Assembly (NCBI GenBank): GCA_033065855.1
Contig: JAVXUO010001609.1
Coordinates: forward strand, 1-64,000
Direction of reading: 5' to 3'
DNA length: 64,000 nt
Source: Escallonia rubra
Lineage: Eukaryota; Streptophyta; Magnoliopsida; Escalloniales; Escalloniaceae
Part shown: one piece after another, positions 21,061-33,198 of the stretch
Numbering within the stretch: position 1 is the stretch's first letter
Layout of the letters: each line of letters starts with the position of its first letter
Translations under genes and position numbers: made by a program
Notes under the pieces: model-generated
Told to the model about the DNA's origin: nothing
Databases searched by the model: none
The model's input: the letters and a program-made list of their open reading frames with translations, nothing else

Positions 21061-22655
21061 CACTACAAGAAAACAGGCTTTTAGCGACGGAAAAATCCGT
21101 CGCTAAAAGCCCAAAATCCGTCGCTAAAAGAATTAGCGACGGATTCACCGTCGCTAAAAATCCCTCGTATAAAAGCCCGTCACTAATAGTTTAGCGACGG
21201 AATTTTTAAATCCGTCGCTAAATATGTCATTTTTACCGACGGATTTATTTTTCATTAGCGACGGATATTCCGTCGCTAATTATATTTTTAAAATTTTAAT
21301 TTATTTATTTTTGTCAAATTAGCGACGGATTAAATATTTTAGCGACGGAATATTCCGTCGCTAAACAACTTTTTAGCGAAACTGGATGGGACAAAATTGC
21401 TTTATGAAAAGCAAACTGAACAAAATTACTTTTTGAAAAGCAAACTAATAGGTTGAACAAAATTACTTTTTGTCAAATTGACTTTTCATTTTTCGGTTCA
21501 CTGCGAAAGGTCTCTTGCTCCTATACCTTTTCTCAAATTTTTTATCTCAAGGTTTTATTACGGGCATCAATCTGCCAAAACCTTGCGGGAGAAAAATGTC
21601 CAGCAAATACACACTATTTTGATGCCCAAAGAACATGTCGAAAAGTAATGAAACAAATCCAGATCCTAAGCTAAAACTATGCATTTACAGATGAGGAGGG
21701 GGAGGAGAAGCCCATCCAAGGCTTAAATCCCATCACACTTCCATTTTGACGTGGGGACACAGCTCAAGTAGCGACACCAGTGGCAATGCTTGTATGCATT
21801 CACTCCCCGAAAGAGCATCACCGATCCTACTGCAAACCTGCATTCGAAAACCCACAAATCAAAAGAAAAAACTCAACAATTATCACCAGTAAACTGTAAT
21901 ACAAGTTTTCCATGGTAATATGTTGTTACAATTTAATACCACAAATTGAAAAGCAAGGGGGTAAGCATAAACTGCAATCACAAACCCACAAATCAAAAAC
22001 CCTACTGAAAGATCAGCAACAAAAGAATAAAACCCTCGTTGGAAGGCGGAAGCCTTAGCCAGCACGTCGCAGCAATTCCCTACAGGTGGGTAGCATGGGT
22101 AGCGGATGAGAGAGAGAAAAAGAGTAAGGCGGGAGTGGGGGATGAGGGTGAGGATGTGGAAGAGGGGTTCGGGGGATGCGGTAGAAGGGCTTGGGTTGGG
22201 GTAGTGGCTTGGGAGGTGGGCGTGGGTGATTGGTACAGGGTGAGAGAGAGAGGCCAGGAGGAGGGGGATGGGGAGAGAAGAAGGGAAAACATGTGTGTGC
22301 GGCTGGTTAGAAAGAAGAGTAGGGTTAGGGCTCCTTTTATTCAAACATAAAGACTTTTACCGACGGAATGTGTCCGTCGGTAAAAGTCCGTCGCTAAACA
22401 TTATCTTTTATGAAAAAAATTCAAAAATAGTGAAAAAATACATAAATTATAATTAGCGACGGATATTTCCGTCGGTAATAATCCGTCGGTAAAACTCCAT
22501 TGCTAAATGTCTTTACCGATGGACAGTTCCGTTGGTAAAGACATTTAGCGACGGATTTTGACCGACGGATTATTCCGTCGCTAAAAGTAACTTTTAGCGA
22601 CAGATTCTTGTCCGTCGTTAAAAGTCCGTCGGGAAAGTCCCATTTTCTTGTAGTG
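21061..22655. mobile_element. non-autonomous CACTA element (1.6 kb), nested in the MULE
   Basis: The 13-bp inverted termini CACTACAAGAAAA and the 3-bp TSD TCA (21058-21060, 22656-22658) define a CACTA (En/Spm) element. Both subterminal zones (to about 21375 and from about 22345) are arrays of TTTAGCGACGG / CCGTCGCTAAA motifs, the presumed transposase binding sites. The middle (21670-22340) is not repetitive and has exon-like minus-strand segments. Confidence 0.92.
21723..21837 (-). pseudogene. possible captured exon inside the CACTA element
   Basis: On the minus strand an acceptor-like TCGAATGCAG^G is followed by an open reading of about 38 codons ending at TAA 21723-21725. It is rich in Cys/Trp (KHCHWCRYLSCVPTSKWKCD). 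This composition looks like the C-terminus of a real protein rather than noise. I do not recognise the family, and the segment is too short to be functional alone. Confidence 0.4.
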
Positions 22656-24456
22656 TCAAACTCACTTCCTCATCAAATAACCATGACCACCACCATATGG
22701 AAAATCACCACATCACTCTCAATAATGTTGATTTCGTTTACATACCTTTTCACCCTTTGCTGGCTAAAAATCTGCCGCGAAAATGGGTTTAAATGTGGAA
22801 ATGAAACCTGCTAATGCCATTTGGTGGTTAGTAATGTGGTGGTGAGATTGTTAGTGTTTAGTGTGGAGGTAGTGGGCCAATCTTTGGCAGTGGTCGGCTG
22901 GTATGGCCGTGTGGGTAGCTGTTGGTCGATGGGTATAGCCATGGTCATGAGCTAGAGAAGAGAGAAGAAATGCTACCCTCTCCTTCTTCCCATTTCCAAT
23001 TTGGTTATTTCATGTTTTTGTTGTGAAGTTATGCTGGAGCCTTCAAAGTAGTGGAATAAGTGAATTATCATTTTGGCACACTGTTATTCAAAATTAGACA
23101 GGAGTTAAGAAGCTTAGAAGCTTGCATCATGCAGATTCATTGAGAAATTGCGACAAAAAATTCCTGGAAAAGAGGTAAAACAACAATTAGAGGCACTCTG
23201 CAATATCTATACCATGTTCCTTCTCCACAAGTATCAGGGTGATTTTCTTGCTACTGGCTATATAACCTCAAAATAGGCTTCATTTGCGAATGATCAACTC
23301 AGATCTTTGCATTCCCAGGTTTGTTGTTAATTTACGAAAAACATACTAGTTTTTTGTGTTGAAAGGAAATCGACGTCACAGTATCACCTTAAAATTTGTG
23401 ACTGTATTAGGTTCGGCCAAATGCAATTTCCCTTGTAGATGCATTCCACCACGTCGGTAGTGGTTGTGAGAGAAGAGCGAGAAAATGGGAAGAAGGAGAG
23501 GGTAGTATTGCCATTTTTGAAATATGGTATTGCCACATGAGCAAAAATCGTTAGTCAGGATCACAGAACCCTAACGGTGGACATATTTGATACCAAAATT
23601 TTCAAATTTTGGATACGAGTGCAAAATTTTGAAACTTATGTCCTTGACAGTAATTTGCACCTCAACTGAGGGATATACGTGATATTACCCCTAATTATAA
23701 CTCTAATGAGTTGAAGTATCAGCTTGCAGAGCCTTAAACATCTATTGACGCATGATTCTTTGGCGATCTGATTGTCCTACCCCATGGGCTGCTTGCTCTG
23801 AACCCTGAACCACAATAGGAAGTTGGTTATGATACAAAGGTTTGACATCATATTAATTTGTTAGTTTGTGTTTTGGTTCTTTTCTAAGAACACTGTCAAG
23901 CTGTCAAAATGAAGAAACTTGGTTCTAACCTTATCTACTTTAGACATTACATTTAAACTCCATATGTGCATGTTAGTTATTCACCGTAGGAAAACCACAC
24001 ATCATCAAAAATAAATAAATAATCGAATAATGTAAGATTCGTCAATAATGCATTTTACGAATCTTGCATCATTCGAGTATGTGGTAATCTATTATTATTC
24101 ATGTTATTAGCCATCAAAGTCTTCAGATTCATGTGGATTGTTTTAGTCATTATTTTTGTGTTATTCTTTTCTTTGTTCAAAGCTTTTTGAAATCTTGTTA
24201 AGTTTATTTTTTTTTCAAGTTTATCCAATACTTTGTACCATGGTTCTTCTTATTCATTCATGTGCCCTCTGCTTATTTCCAATTTTGCACTAAGAGCCTC
24301 AACTAATAGATAATGTCATTTTATGAGAAATATATTTTGTTGTTTTCTTACGTTTCTTAAATGATAAACAGAGCGTCAATGTTGCGGAATATATTGTAAG
24401 GGGCTGCCATATATCTGTTGTTATAATGATAAATGTGGCTATTGACTAATTTTTCA

Positions 24457-26500
24457 GATCGTGACAGTTAAAATTTTAGTTCGTGTTATATTTCAAAGAA
24501 GCCTTATTCATGTAGTGACGATGATGTGAGTTTCTTCTCTCTTTTCTTTGAGAAACTATCTCCACCAAATATGTTATGTCAAGATAAATGGGATTTAGTC
24601 TAAGAAAGGTGATAATTATAACTCTAATGAGTTGGAGTATTAGCTTGCAGAGCCTTAAACTTCTAGCGACGCATGATTCTTTGACGATCTGATTGTTCTC
24701 CCCCATTGGTAGCTTGCTCTGAACCCCAAGAGAAAGCTGGTTTTGATACAAAGGTTTGACATCATACAATTTGTTAGTTTGTGTTTTGGTTCTTTTCTAA
24801 GAACATTATTAAATTGCCAAAATGAAGAAACTTCGTTCTAACCTTATTTCCTTTAGATATTAGATTTAAGCTCGTTATGTGCATGTTAGTTCTCGGATAA
24901 TTGCACTTCATCAAAATAATAATAATAATAATGATGATGATAATGATGATGATGATTCATGGTGATGATGCAAGATTCATCAAATAATGCATTTGAAGAA
25001 TCTTGCATCATTCGATTACATGGTAACCTATCCTTATCCACGATATTAGCCATCAAAGTCTTCATATTTATGGGAATTGTTTGAATCATTATTTTTTTTC
25101 TTTTATTTGTTCAAAGCTTTTTGAAATCTTGTTAAATCCATATTTTTTTATTCAATTTTATGTAGCTCGAAGGAGATGCCCACTTTCGGGTAAGTTTTTG
25201 TATATTACTTTATAGGGCAAATTACACTTATATCCCTGAGGTTAGGGTATAATTACAGTCAAGGACAACGAGTTTCAAAATGTAACATTCCGTGACCAAA
25301 CACTTTTAAAATGTATCAGCCGTGTCCATCCGTTAGGGTTCCATCCAAAAATTGTACTTTTTGTATGATGTCATCAATATGTATTTTTAAAATGACGATA
25401 CTACCCCTTGTACTGTATATATTGAAAAATATATGTTTATTATTATATATGATTTATTTATCAGTTTTAGTTTTAGGATATTCTTGAAACCCTAATTTGC
25501 AAATTAGGATATTCTTGAAACCCTAATTTGCAAATTAGGGTTTTCTTGAAAAATATCCAATATAATAGTTTAAATGTTCAAATTAGGATTAGGATTTTTG
25601 GATTAAGGTTTTGAGAATAATTATTTTGTCTTCCCCGGCTAACTCGCCGGCAGCCCTTCCCCTCGCCCCACGCCGGCAGCCCCTTCCCCTCACCTCACGC
25701 CGACAGCCCCCTCCCCTCGCCCCACACCGGTAGTCCCTTCCCTCTTACATGCCATGGTAGCCCCACCACCGGCAGCACAAGAGGTCGCCGGCGACTAACT
25801 CCGTTCCCCGCGCCTTCACCGAAATGCCCCTTCATCGTGCCTCTGCGAGCATCGCGCCGATGCGACCGTGCCGTTACCACTGCAACCGTCCGGTCAGCAG
25901 CCCGTCGCCGGCTAGCAACTCTGATCAGCAGCCCCACGCTCCTTCACCGAGCACCATCACCAACGCCTCAGCGCCGCAACCATCTCGCAGCTGCCACCAC
26001 CGCCCGGGATTTAGGGGCGAAGGGGTGCTGTCGATGGTGTTGAGACAGAAATGGCCAAATGGGCTTGGGGCCGGGGGGGGGGGGGGAATAATGACATTAA
26101 TGGCATTAAAAATAAGAAGATGAAATAATGGCATTGAAAAATAAATAAGGTTCCAACTCAGGGGTAATAAAGTCTTTTCATTAAAACCGTTAGGGTTTTT
26201 AAGATTCCGTTTGGTCAATGGACATAAGTGTAATTTGTCCAAACTATTGTCCTTGGCTGTAATTACCCCTAAACCTCAGGGATATAAGTGTAATTTGCCC
26301 TACTTTATACCATGGTTCTTCGTATTCATTCATGTGCCCTCTACTCATTTCAGTTTAAACTAAGAGCCTAAACAAATAGATAATGCCATTTCATTAAAAA
26401 TATATTTTGTTATTTTCTTACGTTTATTTCATGATAAATAGAGCGTTAACATTGTTAAATATATTGTAAGGGGCTGCCATATATCTGTTGTTATACTTAC
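24457..26500. repeat. tandem unit, copy 2 (interrupted by a second MULE)
   Basis: Collinear with copy 1 and carrying its own insertion at 25215-26300. At the matching place copy 1 (about 24225-24240) reads AATACTTTGTACCATGG without an insert. An AAT/GAT microsatellite occupies 24918-24960. Confidence 0.75.
25215..26300. mobile_element. MULE-type element (1.1 kb) with GC-rich interior
   Basis: Long inverted termini begin GGGCAAATTACACTTATATC on both sides (right end read inward) and continue for more than 50 bp with few differences. The 9-bp TSD TACTTTATA is perfect (25206-25214, 26301-26309). The interior has a GC-rich block (25640-26080), including repeated GCCGGCAGCCCCTTCCCC units, in otherwise AT-rich DNA. 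Such GC-rich passengers are typical of Pack-MULE cargo, but no host gene was recognised. Confidence 0.9.
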
Positions 26501-27466
26501 TTTCCTGTGTTGGTGTTGGCTAGTGCGTGGTGCACTACTAATGAAAGACTTTACTTTGTGCAAGTTGTCCGTTGTTGCCTGATGTTGGTTAAAGAATACT
26601 TACCACTTTTTAGATCTTGATATGTTATCCCCCTCTTGAAAATCACTATGCCCTCATTACACTAGCTCTTTTTTCCTTTTTTGGTTTCTTATATACAGTG
26701 CCATATATGAGAGACTTTACTTTGTTATGTAGGTGGAGGGAATCCAAGTTCTTCATGCAAATGAAGGTGGAATGACACAAACTCGCAGTGGCTTATATTG
26801 GCTTATATTTCCCACTTGATGTAAGCTCGTTCCCTTCCCTGATTCTTTTTCTTTTAACTGCCAAAAATCATTTGTAGCATTCATGTAACAAGTAAAAAGG
26901 CAAAGAGGGGGGGGGGGGGGCTGCAATCTTATTGTTTGTGTCTTAGGTATTTACTGCTTTTTGTGTTTAGGAGGTTTGCTGGTTTAACTTTGATATGTGA
27001 AGTCTCTGCAATCTTAAGCTTTTGTAGCAGAAATATAAGTTGTTTTGCACAAGTTTCAAAAGACAACCCTTCTTTGCGACATTTTAATGCAAGCAAGGAA
27101 GGGGTTTGATATGAACCCGTGCACGCACTATTTTCTTCTGCTCAGTAATTGTACATTTTCGCTTTCTTAAAATATTATAGCGTTTTACTTCTATGATGAG
27201 CTTTACCGTTTATAGAAAAGTTATATTACTTCTATTATAATTGAGACTGTAAATTGTAAACAAATTGGAGGTTTTGAGTGACATGAAAATAAAATAAACA
27301 GTAGTACCCAAAAGCTTGGCAAAAGAAATCACAAAAAAATGTATCCAATTAGTCACTAAAGAAAGTGAATAAAAGTGGAAGTTAATTTTTTTTCCCATGA
27401 ATTGATCTAACATTTTTATTACGACATTTCTTGTTTATTTATCTAATGGTGTGTATTGGAAGGTAC
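26501..27466. other. noncoding 3' part of the Helitron-like region
   Basis: AT-rich, no supported gene. A G run lies at 26907-26920. Confidence 0.5.
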
Positions 27467-27495
27467 TCCCGCGAAGCACGTGGTTAGCTGACTAG
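27467..27495. other. candidate Helitron 3' terminus
   Basis: A short stem (CCGCG / CGTGG with loop AAGCA) precedes TTAGCTGACTAG, and T follows. This hairpin plus CTAG^T layout is the Helitron 3' signature. The stem is only 5 bp with one GU pair. Confidence 0.45.
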
Positions 27496-27615
27496 TTGGA
27501 ACTAAAAACTAACCGCCCCTCTTTGAGCCAGTTCAACGTGGAATGAATAATAAAAGGGGCATCTTATTTTGACCATTATTATGTGACGTGGATGACTAAA
27601 TTAGAACCCAAACAA
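27496..27615. repeat. right copy of the 120-bp direct repeat
   Basis: Matches 14459-14577 (TTGGAACTAAAAACTAACCG and onwards). It is followed by TATCTATTTATACTTATATA, which again resembles a Helitron 5' end, as the left copy is followed by one after the hAT insertion. Confidence 0.75.
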
Positions 27616-27894
27616 GAGGACAAATTTAATTAAATCTACACTACATCTATATCTATTTATACTTATATACTACTTATTAAGGGAATACATGATTAGGTGT
27701 AACACATTTTTGGTGTTACATTGAGAATCATTCTGGTACAGACAAGTTTCCCTAATAAATAATTTTCCTGAATTGTTCACTCTCTTGACAATAGTAAAGA
27801 GGACCATCAGAGCAAAAACTTCAAAAAACACTACTAAACTCTCTAATTTCAGTTACTAGATACCTATTTTTTTTTAGTGAAGATTAGAAATATA
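27616..27894. other. AT-rich spacer
   Basis: No gene or repeat boundary recognised other than the possible Helitron-like start near 27645. Confidence 0.4.
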
Positions 27895-30757
27895 TGTCAA
27901 GACCTGAACCCATAGGTAGAGCCCATGAGTTAGGCCCGTGATCGGCCGCAGACCCACTAAGCCTCCGCCAGGGCTCTGCCAGGCCTACTCCAACCTGTAC
28001 TTAGAATTCATTCCAACTTGCTAAATTCTAAAACAATCCATTGGCTATTACAAGCCTCACCTAGAATTTCCTCAAAAATCAATTTCAAACTCTCACTTAC
28101 AAGTCGTTGACAACTATGAAGAAATTTGAGGAGACCTAAGCTCCAAAATTCTCAAATTACAAATTACAAATCAGTACTAGCATGTCACCCAGAGATTTAT
28201 TAAATAATTTATGAGGACTGTATCTCCTCTAGCAGTCGTCTCCCGCAACTACATCCTCGTGGTCCTCATTAGTGCCGGTTCCATCTAGGTAATCGCCTGA
28301 AAAATATTTAAAGAATGAGCTTGAGGCCCAGTAAGCATACATACCATGTCCTTAAAATAGGTTTGAGGGTTTCAAAACATGCCATGGATTTCTCTTTTCA
28401 AAATCAGGAATTCAATGTCACCATAACAAACATTCTTCACTATATACACATACATATATGCACTTGCAGAAAAGGTTCTCAAACCGGAGTATAATCATCA
28501 AGAAAGTTCATTTGCATCCGTCATAGATAACACAATTTAGGTGTACTGTGGTCAGCGTATATGCCCCCCCTGACTAGGCCCCAGATCTCTCCTACACCCA
28601 GGATAAATAATTTCATAGACGCAAAGGCGAACTACAAGCAACAGTATTGTACATCAACGTACAAGCCCCATTAACCAGGGCCCAAAATCCAACTTTCTCC
28701 CGTTGGATATAGGGCACAACAACTAAGTCAAATTCACCATCTCATTCAACATGTATCGAGTGTAAATTTACTATTCACATAACAGCCCATGGCATTCTTT
28801 CAACTCAATTTCTCATCAAATGATTTAACAAGAAAACATGTACAGTACAAGAACTTTAAAAACTTTCATTTGATTAAATCATATATAAGTTTATATATTT
28901 TGCAAATAGAATATATGGAGGAACATGGCAAGAGCACTTACTTGGATAGCTAAGCGGTTCTGGTTCTTGTTCCCAAACATGCCCTAACTCTTGTCTATCG
29001 GAACCTAAACAATAAATCATGCGGATGATATTTACTGCTGCTCAATCATGCCTAGGTGCTAAATTCCCCCCAAGTGTGCGAAATTACCAAAATATCCCTA
29101 GACTTGTGTAAAATTACCAAATTATTCCCGACGCCTAATGTACCGTTACACACCCATTATAACTCAAAACATCCTTTTAAACAATTAGGTGGATTTTTCG
29201 GACAAAAATGGCCTTTCTAGGAATTCTTCGTTCGGAACCCTAAACCTCTCTTTAAATTGAACGCTAAGGTTCTTATTTCAAAATATATTCAAACGGCACC
29301 AAAATGCCACGAAATTTTAGACACTCAAGTGTCTCAGTGTTTAGATCACTGTAAAATTTCAGCTAAAAATAATTTTGTTTACTATATCAAATAATTCAAA
29401 AGCCTATTTTTAAAGTAAAATCATTATAGGCCCTTCCCATGCCTAGAAAAATCCCAGAAAATTCCATCGAAGGCTTTGCAAACATAATGGGAGCTTTAGT
29501 TTTGCACTTTGCCAAAATATACTCAGAAATGGCTTAAAAAGTTTTGGGCAATGGACTGATCTGTAATTCTATAAATAGCATTTTTTCAGCAAACCCTAGT
29601 TTTGTATATTAACCATTTTGAGGCCGAACCATGTCGCATATTAAAAAAATCAAAACTACAAAGTTAAAGTAGACTTTCCAAGATTTTCAGAAATATAAGG
29701 ATCACAAAAATACAATGAGTAATGAAGTTTATATATCAAATTGAAGTGGCTGATAGAAACAACACATCTCTGGACAGACCAATTGTTTTCAATGATTATT
29801 TGGAGTAGCAATATTACGAATATCAGAATACTCAAAACTACAAATTTGAAGAGGACTTTATTCGGTTTCTAGAAATATAAATTTCACAAACAACCAATGA
29901 GTAATGAATTGTCTATGATAAATCGAAGTGGCCCCCAGAAACCAAAAAATCTGAACTTCTACGGGGCATTGATTTTAAGGTCATTTTTCGATATACAAAC
30001 ATGGGATTATGAGAAAACTCAAAACTAAAAAGTTGAAGACAACACAATGAAGTTTTCAGAAAATTTAAAATCACCTCAATTGGATTTTAACTAAAGAGGA
30101 TATGAAAAAAAATCCTAGCCTACTCTTATGCTGCTCTACAACAGCCTTCTTATCGAATACACCAAAAGCTACAAATTTTACATCAAAAGCTACAAATTTC
30201 ACACCAAAAGCTACAAATTTCACACCAAATATATATATAAATCATCCAAATTCATGGATAAACTAAAGAGAGAGTCTAGGGATTTTATTAACTTGAATTT
30301 TCCCTTGCCCTAGCTTGGTTTTCCCCTCTCTCTCTCTCTCTCTCTCTCTTCCTCTGGACTTCACGTAAGAGGGGTGGACAGACTTCTTGGACGACTACCC
30401 TCTCAAGGCTCTCTTTATATATGGTTGCCTTAGGTTGGAAATTTCTAAAGACCCCCCTCATACTTTGTTATTTTCTCATTTCATCAACATCTCTTTAAAA
30501 GATCACAAACTCTTTAGATTAAGATTAAAATAAAAATTTCATCGACAAATGAAAAGTTTTGGGCGTCACATTCTCTCCACCTCATTAATTTGCAACTTAA
30601 GATCATCATAAATTATCGCTAAAGGTAACAATTAATACCGCTAGAGACAATCGTTGCTAAAGACCCCAATTAATTTATATTACCACAACAACCGCTAAAG
30701 ACTTAACTAAAATTATACGATTCACCATAAACCGTATTCTAGGTGCGGGGTATTACA
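27895..30757 (-). mobile_element. solo LTR of a gypsy (chromovirus-like) element (2.9 kb)
   Basis: On the minus strand it starts TGTAATACCCCGCACC and ends ATGGGTTCAGGTCTTGACA. The flanks are ATATA and GTATA (one mismatch in a 5-bp TSD). No PBS adjoins its downstream end, so it is solo. The same termini mark 41117 onward and 60988-63739, so it belongs to the same LTR family or a close relative. It contains TATA, CT-rich and TACAAATTTCACACCAAAAGC tandem segments. Confidence 0.82.
30413..30422 (-). promoter_or_regulatory. TATA box of the solo LTR
   Basis: CATATATAAAG on the minus strand lies about 340 bp inside the LTR start, in the U3 region, just upstream of a GA-rich tract (30324-30350). Confidence 0.5.
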
Positions 30758-31850
30758 GTATATACCAAGATTAACGCACGCGCGGGTGGGGGGGGGGGGG
30801 GGGTTAACATGTTAGAAATGAAAGCAAAAGACATACTGATGACATCCTTATCTGACAGGCAGTGCAATAAAATAAACCCTACAACAACAGTAATTACAAA
30901 TAAAAACAAACTATACTAGCTTGGAAACTACAACATATATGATTTTTTTTATTTTATGGATAATCACTAACAAGCTAAAAAACAAAATCAAACCAATTAA
31001 AGCCTTACTACAAGATAAAGATTAAAGATATGGCCTATCAAAATACAACACCAGATATCAACAACAACCTAAACGCCAGACGCCTGTCCCAGTCACTGCC
31101 ACATTACCTCGATCCTCGTGCACCCCTATCGACGCCAAAAAACCACATTCTCCGTCCATCTAGCAGATACCTAGTCCCAGAGAACACCATCATAGCAGAT
31201 CCCATCAGAAGCCCTATCGAAATCACTAAAGCACAATGACGGACTACGACCTCAACACCATCGGACCACCATCATCCACCAACCAAAACTAATGCCAACA
31301 GGCCTCTGTCAAACCAGCCTCAAACAAACAAGCTGAAACCAACAGACTGCTTACCAATTTCAATCTCAAGCCATAACCTTTTTGGATCTAGGGGGATCGG
31401 GATCAACTAATAGGGGAGGGGAAAAAACCCTAAAAGAGAAAACCTAGAACTAGACTCGCCACTCCTTCTCCAACCCATGGCTGCACCTTATCCACAATCC
31501 CGAGGGCAAAAAATCTTGAACCCATCAACCACGCCTCATTTGCGTATCACCCCAAGGACGCCGACAGCATAACCCCACAACTAGCACCAATGATGCAGAG
31601 TCTTTTTATCGTATTGTTTGTCAAATATGTAAGTTATGAGAAGAGTTTAATGCACATACTTTGTCTGTGATCTTGAAGGCATGTAATTCGTAAAATGATC
31701 AGATTAATGGGGAACAGATCCATGGGTTGCTTATATAAAGCGGGTTAATTGATTTCCACGTATTAAAAAACCAGGTACTTTGAGAATGCAGAGAGACTGT
31801 TCATTGAAGAGGTAGAAAATATGTTCCATGAGATGGATGAGAGAAACTTG
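30758..31850. other. intergenic, no gene
   Basis: AT- to neutral-composition DNA with a long G run at 30786-30804. An open stretch at 31030-31239 has no recognisable domain. Confidence 0.5.
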
Positions 31851-32390
31851 GCCCTTTGATTTTGGGATTAGTGGCACTTGGTGGTCGTGGGTGGGCCAGA
31901 TTTATATATGGAAATGGGTCGTGGTGGTGGGTCGTGGCGGGGCAGTGTGGTGGTCGTTGGTTGGTATGTTGGCTGATGATGATTGGTCACCATTGGTAGA
32001 TCACGACTAGTCGCCAAAGGGTATTGCCGGCGGTGTTGCCAGAAGGTGTTGCCCGGTGGTGGTGGCCTGTAAGCAAGTGGCGAGGTGGGGCACTATGGTG
32101 TCTGGTGGATCTATTGGACGATGACAACCGGACACCGTTGGTTGGTCGTGGTTGGTCATTGAAGGGTGTTGTTAGGTAGTGGATGTAACCATAGGGTTGG
32201 GGTGTGGTGGGTTGTGGTGGCTACGGTGGTCACCTATCAGTAGGTGGCTGGGCGGGGCAGTATGGTGGCTGTTAGTGGGTTGCGATTGATCACCAAAGAG
32301 TGTTGCAGACATAGGCTTGGTGGCGGTGGTTGCTAATTCTGGTGGGATTGATGGGGTTGGCAGCAATGCTGTTGGGTTTAGTTGATGATA
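31850..32390. repeat. degenerate GT-rich repeats
   Basis: Imperfectly repeated phrases such as GGCGGGGCAGTATGGTGGC, TGGTTGGTCGTGGTTGG and GATCACCAAAGAGTGTTGC recur about every 100-150 bp (three passes). Codon-like openness here follows from the repetition. Confidence 0.5.
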
Positions 32391-32695
32391 AGGCTCACAA
32401 TATGAATTGTTGTTCCTCCATTATTGTTTGTACAATGTGAATTGTTGATTGTATAACATGCATTGTTGGTTGTAATATTCAAACTCTCAAATATAATTGG
32501 AATTTTTAGTCTCACTAAGCACATTCTTAGTCACATTAAACTTTGAGGCGGTCTTTCCATTGATGAGCCTCTTTCGGAGGAGCAATTAGAGTGGGCGAAG
32601 ATCATTCCTCAAAAGCCCATTCCAGCTGGTCTTTCGATTCCTCCTCCTCCTCCCGCTATTCCTAGCATGTCCTCCGCTGAGACTGTTCCTCTAGG

Positions 32696-32770
32696 TGTGC
32701 TTCAAATAAGTCATTGATTTTAATTTGGTTTCAATGTTTATTCCTGTGTTCATTCCTTTCTTCATTGCAG
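32696..32770 (+). other. intron 1 of the antisense ORF
   Basis: Donor CCTCTAG^GTGTGC and acceptor TTCATTGCAG^AAATGG, 75 bp with a T-rich 3' half. Splicing in phase 1 joins ETVPL to EMARESGK in frame. Confidence 0.65.
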
Positions 32771-33120
32771 AAATGGCTCGCGAAAGTGGAAAATCACCGC
32801 AAGGAGGCTTTCTTGGTGTTCTGCAGAAAGCCAAGGGGAAGCGAAAAGAGAAGCAGTCGAGTGTGGAGTTGCCCCATGTTCCAAAGAAGACAAGAGTCAC
32901 TCCTCCTAAATGTTCTCCACAAATCCTTGAGTGAGTGACCATCGATGATGATCCCATCTTCTGACCGAGATCGACACTTAGGCGTGATGACCTTGGGATG
33001 CCAGCTAGCCAGATCTCTGAACAACATCTTCTTCATGGAATTCTTCCTCGAGGCAAGGATGTTTTCCAGAATTAGACTCATGAGACCTTTGCATGCTCCT
33101 TCGCCCAGGCCGCGTATACG

Positions 33121-33198
33121 GTAACATCCTGTATTCCAACTAGTTTTCTATTTTGCTTTCAACTTTCATTTAGCTGATTGTTCCAATCTTTATTCCAG
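33121..33198 (+). other. intron 2 of the antisense ORF
   Basis: Donor TATACG^GTAACA and acceptor TTTATTCCAG^ATGTAT, 78 bp, T-rich. The phase-0 join gives FAQAAYT-MYASGSEML in one frame. Confidence 0.7.

Larger units (their letters stand above)
20805..23691. mobile_element. MULE-type element (2.9 kb) with 9-bp TSD
   Basis: The ends are inverted: GATAATATCACTTATATCCC at the left matches GGTAATATCACGTATATCCC read inward from the right. The 9-bp duplication TAATTATAA (20796-20804, 23692-23700) is typical of Mutator-like elements. The tandem copy at 24612-24625 preserves the empty site. A CACTA element sits inside. No MULE transposase remains; the rest is AT-rich noncoding DNA. Confidence 0.85.
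20607..24456. repeat. tandem unit, copy 1 (interrupted by a MULE)
   Basis: Without the insertion 20805-23700, this copy is about 950 bp and matches 24457-26500 in order. Shared blocks include GAGAAACTATCTCCAC, GGGATTTAGTCTAAG, CAGCTTGCAGAGCCTTAAAC and GGGGCTGCCATATATCTGTTG. The copies are diverged but collinear, indicating an old tandem duplication. Confidence 0.75.
15541..27495. mobile_element. Helitron-like region carrying nested insertions
   Basis: The left end A^TCTAAACTATATATAAAGG matches the TC start of plant Helitrons. The right end is CTAG^T, preceded by a small hairpin (CCGCG-AAGCA-CGTGG, one GU pair) about a dozen bases upstream. No Rep/helicase is visible. Interior sequence is AT-rich, and a block of about 1 kb occurs twice in tandem (from about 20607 and from 24457) with a weaker third trace at 16790-17000. 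Later insertions are a solo LTR, a MULE carrying a CACTA, and a second MULE. The termini are degenerate, so this is a moderate call. Confidence 0.4.
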
